Assembly (NCBI RefSeq): GCF_000196495.1
Contig: NC_011314.1
Coordinates: 1 to 29,979, forward strand
Direction of reading: 5' to 3'
DNA length: 29,979 bases
DNA from: Aliivibrio salmonicida LFI1238
GTDB lineage: Bacteria; Pseudomonadota; Gammaproteobacteria; Enterobacterales; Vibrionaceae
The number at the start of each line of letters is the position of its first letter. The stretch's first letter is position 1. This document shows, in pieces, positions 22,851 to 29,979 of this stretch. Under the pieces are notes generated by a model. That model saw only the letters and a list, made by a program, of their open reading frames with translations, ran no database searches and was not told the DNA's origin. The position numbers and the translations under genes are program-made.

Positions 22851-23915
22851 ATGAAAAAACTAAATTATATTATTTTTTATAGTGCCCTCTTTACTGCTGG
22901 CTTCTCACATGCAGATGTTACTTTTGAAGATAGTCGCGGAAAGTTGATTACCTTAGATAAGTATCCACAGAAGATTGTTGCGATCGCAAGCTCTGCCCCG
23001 ATTATTTACAGTGCGGTTAGCCAAAAACCTGAAACCATCATCAGTATGACTGCAAAGTCAAAAAAGACTATCATTAACGGGCTTTATTCTGACTTTTTTC
23101 CATACTTGAAATCCGTATCAGCGGATGCCGCTAAAGATAAGTTCGTGCCTAATGTTGAAGCTATTTTAAAGTATAACCCAGATCTTATTTTCCAATGGGG
23201 GTACGACCCTAAGTTAAGTGAGCCGCTAGAACGTGTAGGTTTAACTGTTGCGACGTGGCCATGCTGTAGTGATTTAGACCGTCAAAGTACTGTTTTGATG
23301 TCAGGTTATATTTCCGGTAATATTGAGCGTGCTAAAATGATTATTAATTCCGCTAATCAAGCCAGCGATACGTTAAAATCCACATTATCTTCAATTAATA
23401 AAAACAACTATCCCACTATGTTGGAAATTGACCAACTAGATCAAAACATTCGTATTATTGCCAATAATTCACGAGATTACTCCATTAGTGGTGTTGATAA
23501 TTTGGGCCACGATGACAATGCTGAGTGGTGGAAAACAATCAATGTAGAGCAGCTTTATATATGGAATCCAGAGATGATTATCATCCCAGCATGGGCTGAG
23601 CAGCTTACTCCGAATGCTTTCTACACAAATCCTTTATTAGCTGATCTGCATGCAGTAAAAAATCGCAACGTTTACAAAGTACCATTATTTCATCGTTCTC
23701 CTGATGCTTCAGAAGCTTATTTAACTATGCAATGGCTTGCTCATATATCTTACCCAGAGCTGTTCACCAATAGCTCATTTATAGATAAGGTTCGTCATGC
23801 CTACAAGACCATTTATGGTGTTGATATTAGCGAAAATCAGTACATTCGCATAATGCAGACTGAACAAAACAAAGTTAGCCATGATTATGAGAAAAAATTT
23901 GGTCTTAAAGGATGA
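22851..23915 (+). CDS. Periplasmic metallophore/heme/corrinoid-type substrate-binding protein
   Basis: 354 aa with a signal peptide (about residues 1-21, ending FSHA) and no lipobox. It has the two-lobed class III (FhuD/BtuF/FecB-type) architecture: DSRGKLITLDKYPQKIVAIAS opens lobe 1, VEAILKYNPDLIFQWG follows, then a long linking helix and lobe 2 with IWNPEMIIIPAW and DLHAVKNRNVYKVP. The substrate cannot be read from sequence; the Fur box favours an iron complex. WPCCSD, a Cys pair, lies in lobe 1. Its stop overlaps the permease start (ATGA), so translation is coupled. Confidence 0.87.
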   Translation: MKKLNYIIFYSALFTAGFSHADVTFEDSRGKLITLDKYPQKIVAIASSAPIIYSAVSQKPETIISMTAKSKKTIINGLYSDFFPYLKSVSADAAKDKFVPNVEAILKYNPDLIFQWGYDPKLSEPLERVGLTVATWPCCSDLDRQSTVLMSGYISGNIERAKMIINSANQASDTLKSTLSSINKNNYPTMLEIDQLDQNIRIIANNSRDYSISGVDNLGHDDNAEWWKTINVEQLYIWNPEMIIIPAWAEQLTPNAFYTNPLLADLHAVKNRNVYKVPLFHRSPDASEAYLTMQWLAHISYPELFTNSSFIDKVRHAYKTIYGVDISENQYIRIMQTEQNKVSHDYEKKFGLKG

Positions 23916-24955
23916 ATAATATCGTATATTACCGACCTTCACGTGATAAATGTATTCTAGGATTAATCGGTATATTAGTTATGCTGACGTTCTATTCTGC
24001 CACTTTAGGGCGTTATGATATCACTTTTGATAAAGTGATAATGATTCTACTTGATAATGTTATTTCAAGTTCGGATATCACTTGGTCTACTATTGAGTCG
24101 CGTGTTGTCGAATTGATTCGTATGCCGCGCATTTTGGCTGCGATTCTTATCGGAATAGGTTTATCAGTTTCAGGTGTAGCCGCTCAAGCTTTATTTAGAA
24201 ACCCTCTAGTTGATTCCACTATCATTGGCGTCACATCTGGTGCCGCCTTTGGTGGGACGCTAGCTATATTGTTGTTTGAAAGCACCATAATGACTGTGTT
24301 GCTCTCTTTTATATTTGGCATGCTTAGTGTATTTGCTGTGATGCTATTAGCTCGTATTAATGGCCGTACATCAGTGCTCACTCTTGTTTTAGTTGGCGTT
24401 ATTATCTCTACTTTTTTTGGAGCTGCTATTTCAATTGTTAAACTGTTGGCTGACCCTTTTTCGAAACTACCTTCGATAACTTACTGGTTAATGGGTAGTC
24501 TTTCTGCTGTCAGCTATGATTCGTTAGTTATATTGTTGCTAACTGTATTGCCATCGTCAATTATAATTTATTTATTACGTTATCAAATGAATATCGTATC
24601 GATGGGAGAAGAACGAGCAAGTGCGCTCGGTACACCATTTAATAAAGTTCGCTGGATTGTGCTGATTGCCATGGCGGTAATTTCATCAGGAGTTGTAGCA
24701 ACAGCTGGCGCAATTGGTTGGGTAGGATTAATCATTCCCCATGTCGCTCGTTTTTTGGTCGGCGCAAATCACATTCGCCTCATTCCTACTGCAGCTCTTA
24801 TTGGTGGTATTTTTATGCTCGCTATCGATAATGCTGCGCGTACGATGTCAGATGCAGAAATTCCAATTGGTATTATGACTTCACTTATTGGTGTACCGCT
24901 GTTTGCATTTATATTGCGTAGATCACAATCAAATAGTGGGTGGAACAATGATTAA
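23912..24955 (+). CDS. FecCD/BtuC-family ABC permease
   Basis: 347 aa, about ten membrane segments. The family signatures are GVAAQALFRNPLVDSTIIG near residue 95 and GAIGWVGLIIPHVARFLVGA toward the end, followed by the coupling-region LAIDNAART. It forms a homodimeric channel for iron-siderophore, heme or corrinoid import. It overlaps the binding protein by 4 nt and the ATPase gene by 8 nt. Confidence 0.9.
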   Translation: MNNIVYYRPSRDKCILGLIGILVMLTFYSATLGRYDITFDKVIMILLDNVISSSDITWSTIESRVVELIRMPRILAAILIGIGLSVSGVAAQALFRNPLVDSTIIGVTSGAAFGGTLAILLFESTIMTVLLSFIFGMLSVFAVMLLARINGRTSVLTLVLVGVIISTFFGAAISIVKLLADPFSKLPSITYWLMGSLSAVSYDSLVILLLTVLPSSIIIYLLRYQMNIVSMGEERASALGTPFNKVRWIVLIAMAVISSGVVATAGAIGWVGLIIPHVARFLVGANHIRLIPTAALIGGIFMLAIDNAARTMSDAEIPIGIMTSLIGVPLFAFILRRSQSNSGWNND

Positions 24956-25694
24956 TATCGACAGAGTTAGTCTTTGTCATGACTCTATGACAATTTTGAG
25001 TAACTATAGCATCACTATCGATAAAGGTGATGTGGTGGCCATTATGGGGGCTAATGGTGTCGGTAAAACGACATTGTTAACCGCACTGATAGGCAGTAAA
25101 TCTATTAGCCAAGGTGCTATTTCGGTCGATGGTGTTATTGGCTATGTGCCACAGCTTTTTGATATGCCATTTAGCTACAGCGTACTTGATATTGTACTTA
25201 TGGGGCGTGCTCGTTACCTCGGTTTGACAAAAACACCTAATAGCAACGATTTCGGTCTAGCACGTTATTACATTGAAATGATGCAAATAACTCATCTTAG
25301 CGAGCGTAATTTTAACCAACTAAGTGGGGGGCAAAAACAACTAGTCATGATTGCTCAAGCTCTCACATCTCAATGTGATGTGTTAATTCTAGATGAGCCA
25401 TTCTCATCTTTGGACTACCACAACCAAACAATTGTGTTAGACAAAATTCGACAGCTTAACCAAGAGTTGGGTATGACAGTTGTATATACCACCCATATGC
25501 CGCAGCATGCCATCGAAACAGCGTCACACGTATTGTTAATGAGTGGAAAGTCTGAATATCTCTATGGCACTACTAGCGATACGCTAACTTCCCAAAGTTT
25601 AACTGCTCTATACGGCATTGAAGTTGGTGTTGCAGTATTTCAATCCGATCAGTCCATCACACTAGCACCTAGATTTAAGAGATCATTCTTATGA
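24948..25694 (+). CDS. ABC transporter ATPase (FepC/BtuD type)
   Basis: 248 aa from the ATG at 24948; the frame extends upstream but only inside the permease gene. Walker A GANGVGKTT (34-42), Q-loop in GYVPQLFDMP, signature LSGGQ (125-129), Walker B VLILDE (145-150) and a switch His in TTHMPQ are all intact. Powers the FecCD-type permease. Its TGA overlaps the next gene's ATG. Confidence 0.92.
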   Translation: MINIDRVSLCHDSMTILSNYSITIDKGDVVAIMGANGVGKTTLLTALIGSKSISQGAISVDGVIGYVPQLFDMPFSYSVLDIVLMGRARYLGLTKTPNSNDFGLARYYIEMMQITHLSERNFNQLSGGQKQLVMIAQALTSQCDVLILDEPFSSLDYHNQTIVLDKIRQLNQELGMTVVYTTHMPQHAIETASHVLLMSGKSEYLYGTTSDTLTSQSLTALYGIEVGVAVFQSDQSITLAPRFKRSFL

Positions 25695-26980
25695 AGAAAA
25701 TTGGTTATATTACTTGGGGGTGCGGCTCGCAAGTGCTTTCTTTTCGTGATTATTCTCATTGGATAGATGATCTTATCTATGTTCACGAACTGCCAAAGAT
25801 AAATCTAAACCAATACGCGGCAGTGATTATAGCTTGTCACACTAATGGAGAATTTATTGCTCAGCATGCTGAGCAGATTAATCAATACGTTCGTGATGGT
25901 GGCTTCCTTATCGCATTTCCTGTGCGAGGCATCGACCAATGGCTTGATGTTGTAGATGTAAAGTGGGAAGACAAACGTATAGAAGATTGGCTATGGTGGA
26001 CAAAATCTGATGGCTATATTGAACTTTATCAACCCACGAGAGATCATAGTTTATTTGATTTTGTCAATATTGAAGATATGAAGTGGCACTGGCATGGTGT
26101 ATTTGCTTGCGGACATACAGGCTTGTCACTACTCAATACAGAAAATGCTCACGACTCATTGATAGTCGACTTCCCTAACTTACCAAATAATGGACGAGTG
26201 CTGTTAACCACACTCGACCCACACAGTCACAATGGTCAACGTTTTATGCCTGCAGCAACGCGCTTTGTGACAGGCTTCTATCCTTGGCTGAACTGTGAGT
26301 TAAGTATTGATCGTGAGGTGATTCCTGACTTTAATGTTACTTACTTATCAAGTAGCGATATTCCAACAGAAAATGAACCGCCATACTTGGCGGCTACTTT
26401 TGACAATACACCAGGTAATATTAATTTCAAATCTATCTATGAACTGCAAGATCATATATGGTTAAGCGATGTGCTAATCGTGCCGCGTATTTGCGATCAG
26501 TTCTATCTCCGAACGCTACAAGATAAGTTTATGAATTACTTAGCTAAAGGTGGCCAACTAATTATCAATACGGAAACGGTCATTGAATGGCTACCAGTGC
26601 TTAAGGCATTTAAAACCATATCACCTAATCCATTTGTAAACCTTAAAGTAAGAGTTAACAATGATCCTTATGGATTCTTTTCTAATATGCCGGAAGATTT
26701 TTACACTTGGGAAGGTGTTTTTGGACAATACAGTCGTGGTTACTCTGAGCCTCCCGAAAACGCCGTCTATCTGACTCATGTAGGCTGTGGTGAAGATCCC
26801 AAGCCTTCTGACTGGATGTGGCAATATCCAACAGATGATGGCCGTGGTGGTAAAGTTGTGGTGCACAATGGCGATGACTATCATCGTTATCCCGATCACG
26901 GGATACACAAAAATACATTATTACGTGATATATGCCTTGGATTAATTAAAAACCGTAACCGAACAATTGTTAACGTTTAA
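25691..26980 (+). CDS. Uncharacterised protein with two amidotransferase-like halves
   Basis: 429 aa, soluble, no signal peptide. The N-terminal half shows a Rossmann-like pattern seen in ThuA/GATase1-type folds: YAAVIIACHTNGEF, then YVRDGGFLIAFP. The C-terminal half repeats it: WLSDVLIVPRICDQ, then YLAKGGQLIINT. Conserved-looking DMKWHWHGVFACGHTG and LDPHSHNG are rich in His, Trp and Cys, which may bind metal or a metallophore. I find no complete Cys-His-Glu amidotransferase triad by eye. It is coupled by ATGA overlap to the ATPase, so it probably acts in the cytosol on the imported compound. Function unknown. Confidence 0.75.
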   Translation: MKKIGYITWGCGSQVLSFRDYSHWIDDLIYVHELPKINLNQYAAVIIACHTNGEFIAQHAEQINQYVRDGGFLIAFPVRGIDQWLDVVDVKWEDKRIEDWLWWTKSDGYIELYQPTRDHSLFDFVNIEDMKWHWHGVFACGHTGLSLLNTENAHDSLIVDFPNLPNNGRVLLTTLDPHSHNGQRFMPAATRFVTGFYPWLNCELSIDREVIPDFNVTYLSSSDIPTENEPPYLAATFDNTPGNINFKSIYELQDHIWLSDVLIVPRICDQFYLRTLQDKFMNYLAKGGQLIINTETVIEWLPVLKAFKTISPNPFVNLKVRVNNDPYGFFSNMPEDFYTWEGVFGQYSRGYSEPPENAVYLTHVGCGEDPKPSDWMWQYPTDDGRGGKVVVHNGDDYHRYPDHGIHKNTLLRDICLGLIKNRNRTIVNV

Positions 26981-27003
26981 GAATGGAACTGAATGTTAGA
27001 TTT

Positions 27004-27026
27004 AGCCTCCTAATTGGAGGCTTTTT
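27004..27026 (+). terminator. Terminator of the ABC operon
   Basis: AGCCTCC-TAATT-GGAGGCT followed by TTTT; a strong intrinsic terminator 23 bases after the last gene. Confidence 0.9.
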
Positions 27027-27159
27027 AGATCTTGGAATAAAATCGTCAATATACGGCCTATTGAACATAAAGACGATAATGCGCAATACCATTTGTTAAA
27101 GCATGTTAAAGCAAGTTAGAAATGTCACATATTTCACCAAGATAGAAATGTCACATTTG

Positions 27160-28497
27160 TTATTTATCCGGTTTTAGTGATTCGCGTAAAATAGGATTGA
27201 TTTGTCGTGCTCTTTTTTGTGCTGTTCGGCTGAACGTTTGGGCGCTTCTCGTTCGCTCCAACGTGTCACTTCTTTCTTCCTGACTTCGTTTCGCAAAAGA
27301 CAGCGCCGCACCCAATCGCTTGTTATCAACAACCGCACCTTGATTAACCTGTCGCAGTTTATCGAACACGTGGTAAGGCAAGGCCTTACCACAATGCTTT
27401 ATGCTCAATGTGCCATCCGGGTAGTCGTATATCATGACGTTCTTACCCGCTAAACGCGCTGTCGCATCCGTAGGCTCTATTAGGTAAACCACTTTGTCGT
27501 ATTGCAATGTTAACGCGTTCGATACCTTACGGGTCTTTTGACGCGCGAATATGTCGTCGAGTTCTTCTGAACTTTCCCGTAACGGACGGTGTGCTTCCTC
27601 TAAACTATGCGGCGCTCGACCAAATCGGTGATTGAAATCTGCAATGAAAATAGGCAGCCACGCGTTCGCTTGCTCCATTGAATCAATGCCTGCAAGTCGC
27701 ATTTCTTTGATTAGCCTGTCTTGTAGGGTTTTGTTTGCTCTTTCAACTCGCCCCTTAGCTTGAGAGCTGTTAGCACAAATTAAATCGATATTTAATTCAT
27801 ACAAGGCACGACCGTATTGTGTCATCTGATTACCACTAAGAGGCGCTTTCTTATTGATTCTAAAGACAGAATGCTTGTCGCTGTAAAAAGCGATGGGCTT
27901 GCCATGTTGCTCAATATATTCCCGTGTCGCATTCATGTAATCATATGTTGATTCCACTTCACTGAAGCGTAATGTCATTAATCTACCGGTGGCATCGTCA
28001 ATAAATACCAATAGACAACATTTATCTGCACGACCTTCGAACCAGTCATGATGTGAGCCATCAATTTGAATAAGCTCACCTAAAGACTCTCGCCTATACC
28101 TGGGTTGGTAGGTCTTTGGCTTAGGTTTCGCACGGGACTTCCATAAGCCTTCGTCAATCATCCAGTGCCGTAATGTCTCTGATGACAGCTTGATACCATG
28201 CTGTTCGAGTAATTTCTCATTCGCAAATGTAGGCCCGAAATCAACGTATTTATCTTTGAGAATACTCAACGTATTTCGTTTGAACGCTGGTGAGAAACGT
28301 CGATTACTTGGTTTTCCTCTTTGCAATGAGGCTAACCCTGACGCACCGTTTTCACGGTATTTGTTAACTAACCGTTGAACCTGTCTTCGCGTTAAATTAA
28401 GGGTGTTTGAAGCATTTTCTTGAGTTAATCGCTTCTCACAAACGTCACGAATAACATCAACACGATTTAATTCTTTTTGGTTCATAGCAAACAACAT
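27160..28497 (-). CDS. ISNCY-family DDE transposase
   Basis: 445 aa (or 441 from the ATG at 28485). An N-terminal helix-turn-helix (about 24-45, LTQENASNTLNLTRRQVQRL) and a second HTH region (to about 125) precede an rve-type catalytic core: Asp146 in LIQIDGSHHDW, Asp207 in FYSDKHS, Glu252 in KGRVERAN. The C-terminal ~100 residues are basic. Intact. The start codon region lies in a 25-bp perfect inverted repeat. Confidence 0.93.
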   Translation of the reverse strand: MLFAMNQKELNRVDVIRDVCEKRLTQENASNTLNLTRRQVQRLVNKYRENGASGLASLQRGKPSNRRFSPAFKRNTLSILKDKYVDFGPTFANEKLLEQHGIKLSSETLRHWMIDEGLWKSRAKPKPKTYQPRYRRESLGELIQIDGSHHDWFEGRADKCCLLVFIDDATGRLMTLRFSEVESTYDYMNATREYIEQHGKPIAFYSDKHSVFRINKKAPLSGNQMTQYGRALYELNIDLICANSSQAKGRVERANKTLQDRLIKEMRLAGIDSMEQANAWLPIFIADFNHRFGRAPHSLEEAHRPLRESSEELDDIFARQKTRKVSNALTLQYDKVVYLIEPTDATARLAGKNVMIYDYPDGTLSIKHCGKALPYHVFDKLRQVNQGAVVDNKRLGAALSFAKRSQEERSDTLERTRSAQTFSRTAQKRARQINPILRESLKPDK

Positions 28498-28555
28498 GAC
28501 ACATAGCTCTGATAGGATTAGTAATGGAAATAATCCTATCAGAGCTATGTGTCAT
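28496..28555. repeat. Perfect 25-bp inverted repeat over the transposase start
   Basis: Arms 28496-28520 and 28531-28555 are perfect complements (outer ATGACACATAG..., inner ...TAGGATTA) with a 10-nt loop. The outer part contains the internal terminal-repeat copy ATGACACAT. In RNA it would bury the first ATG; as DNA it could be a transposase-binding dyad. Confidence 0.85.
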
Positions 28556-28580
28556 CTCTAAGTTGGGGAAATGTGACATT

Positions 28581-28933
28581 ACTATATTGGGTTAACAACC
28601 ATTTCATCACTCGGGATAAATACCCTCTCTAATGCTTATTCCCCCCCTTTAAAATCGATTTAAACCCGCAATTATGCATGGCAAATTTTGCACCATCATT
28701 GGGAAAGTAGGTTTCGGTTAAAATCGGGCTGAAAGGCTTATTTACACAGGAATGATTTGCTGGACTGGAGCGTAGGATTCATTACTTATTGTGAGATCAA
28801 CTCGATACGATCAATTTCTACGGCTTGATCGTTATGCCTAGATCGCATACTATAAAAACAGATGAAAAAAAAACCTCTTCAGCCAGCAAGCTTCAGAGGT
28901 TTTAGAACGCCCTAATAGGACGTTTATGCGAAC
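28581..28933. other. Intergenic remnant between IS elements
   Basis: No gene seen. A terminator-like hairpin lies at 28870-28903 (AAAACCTCT ... AGAGGTTTT); on the minus strand it runs into nine T. It ends with GAAC at 28930-28933, the target of IS copy C. Probably the 3' flank of a gene now lost. Confidence 0.5.
28870..28903 (-). terminator. Intrinsic terminator (stronger leftward)
   Basis: A 9-bp stem with an inner AGC/GCT pairing and a poly-T run of nine on the minus strand. Confidence 0.65.
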
Positions 28934-29979
28934 AATAGGCGCCTACGGCGCAAATCAAAAGGACTCAACCTCTTCCATTGTTGCCAATAAATCGTTTATC
29001 CTATCGCCATGCACGCATATAAACCCCTGAAACAATTATTTAATAGTCAAAATAACTGGCTTAAATTTCTTCATAATAACAAAGCTAACCTAAGAGCGGT
29101 CGTGATTGAAAATGTCACAAAGATGCTGTCCTGTGGGACAGCGGCTTTTGGCTCTCGCGAATATCATTGTTGCAACCCTGACTGTACCCATATCAAATAT
29201 ATTCACCAAACCTGTAAATCTCGAGCGTGCAGTAGCTGTGGCATGAAAGCCACAGAGCGATGGATACAAAAGCAACAACATGTCTTCCCTGAATGCGAAT
29301 ATCAACACATCACCTTTACCCTTCCAAACACGCTATGGCCTATCTTTCGTCATAACCGTTTGTTAAATAAATTATTCAAATGTGCTGCAAACATTCTGCT
29401 GGGATGGGCAAAAGATAAAGGAATAGATGTCGGTATCTTTTGTGCTCTTCATACTTACGGTCGAAAACTGAATTGGAATACGCACTTACATTTATCGGTC
29501 ACTCGTGGGGGAATTTGTGAACGTACCGGTTTATGGAAACCCATTTACTTCCAAATGAAAACGACAGAGCCTTGTTGGAGAGCGGCTATCGTCAGTTTAT
29601 TGGGTAAGGCTTATTATGAGCTTGATTTATCAAGCGAAGAATGCCCCTATATCCGTAATAAAACGGATTGGTCACGCTTTTTAAGCAGTCAATATAATCG
29701 TCGTTGGAAGCTTCATTTTGCTAAAAAGACAAATAATGTAAAACCGACGATGAACTATCTTGGTCGGTATTTAAAACGGCCCCCAATTTCAGCGTCACGT
29801 TTAAGTCATTACGCCAAAGGCGGAATGATACGTTTATTTTTTTAACCTCGAACGGAATAACATGAAGGTTAACGTTGTCCCCAGAAGAGATGATAAGACG
29901 GATAGTAGGGGGGAATTTTGAAAGCCCCCGTTTTGGAAACCCCTTTCTTCCAAAGGGAAACGACAGAGCCTTGTTGGAG
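28934..29979 (+). mobile_element. IS91-family element, copy C (partial, corrupt at contig end)
   Basis: Identical in layout to copy A up to about 29832, again after GAAC. From there the sequence departs: bases 29878-29906 match a later part of the IS (the region near 12320-12350), and 29936-29979 resemble an earlier part (about 11972-12015) with many substitutions. This order does not occur in an intact IS, so the contig end is mis-assembled or low quality. Confidence 0.85.
29009..29845 (+). pseudogene. tnpA: IS91-family transposase, copy C, broken
   Basis: 278 codons. It has a 3-bp in-frame deletion at about 29361 (NRLLNK where A and B have NRWLLNK). A one-base loss near 29832 then shifts the frame and ends the ORF after both catalytic tyrosines but before the last ~120 residues. 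The deletion may be real; the frameshift is probably a contig-end error. Confidence 0.85.

Larger units (their letters stand above)
27121..28580 (-). mobile_element. ISNCY-family insertion sequence
   Basis: The terminal repeats begin AATGTCACAT at both ends (27121-27130 and complement of 28571-28580). Each end carries a second internal copy about 25 bp in: ATGTCACAT on the left, ATGACACAT on the right. Between them the ends share CCAA and TAGA in matching places. No clear target duplication was seen. The element holds one transposase gene. Confidence 0.75.

Overview
The window looks like one contig of a low-GC mobile plasmid from a marine gammaproteobacterium, most likely Vibrionaceae (Photobacterium, Aliivibrio or Vibrio). 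The evidence is AT-rich codon use, an IncFII-type RepA with a DnaA box downstream, a ParA/ribbon-helix-helix partition locus, ColE1-type mobilisation genes and many insertion sequences. Host assignment is inference; no chromosomal marker, rRNA or tRNA gene was seen.

Layout. 1-2033: a secreted leucine-rich-repeat protein, then a serine resolvase behind a probable resolution site. 2052-3964: a leftward block of a KOW-like small protein, a MaoP/DUF413 homologue, a small protein and a membrane protein with a winged-helix-like tail. 4038-5108: a parA plus small RHH gene locus threaded with 8-bp phased repeat arrays. 5190-6633: small plasmid genes, including a dinI homologue under a LexA box. 7180-8583: replicon (oriR candidate, repA, hairpin/antisense candidate). 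8744-11370: a RecA-cleavable-type repressor, a 55-aa RHH protein and several unknown small genes; the last is cut by an IS91-family element (11366-12800).

12801-15391 resembles a conjugative leading region: a long nested hairpin, an ArdC-type antirestriction protein, oriT-like inverted repeats, and a hok/sok type I toxin locus with overlapping mok leader. 15528-16576 holds an unknown DNA-binding-like protein and a small lipoprotein. 16858-20020 is a Tn3-family transposase whose right end abuts a decapitated MOBP5 relaxase. The mobB and mobD genes remain nested in another frame inside that relaxase (20155-20817). A second, inverted IS91-family copy follows (20950-22384).

22783-26980 is a Fur-box-controlled, tightly overlapping four-gene operon: periplasmic binding protein, FecCD-type permease, ATPase and an unusual 429-aa protein with two apparent amidotransferase-like halves. 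An ISNCY-family element (27121-28580) and a third, partial IS91-family copy close the contig. The last ~150 bases are scrambled IS sequence and should be treated as an assembly artefact.

How it fits together: replication (repA), segregation (par), multimer resolution (resolvase), post-segregational killing (hok) and SOS-linked control (dinI, S24 repressor) maintain the plasmid. Mobilisation by its own relaxase appears lost. The iron/metallophore-type operon is the main cargo, boxed between IS elements.
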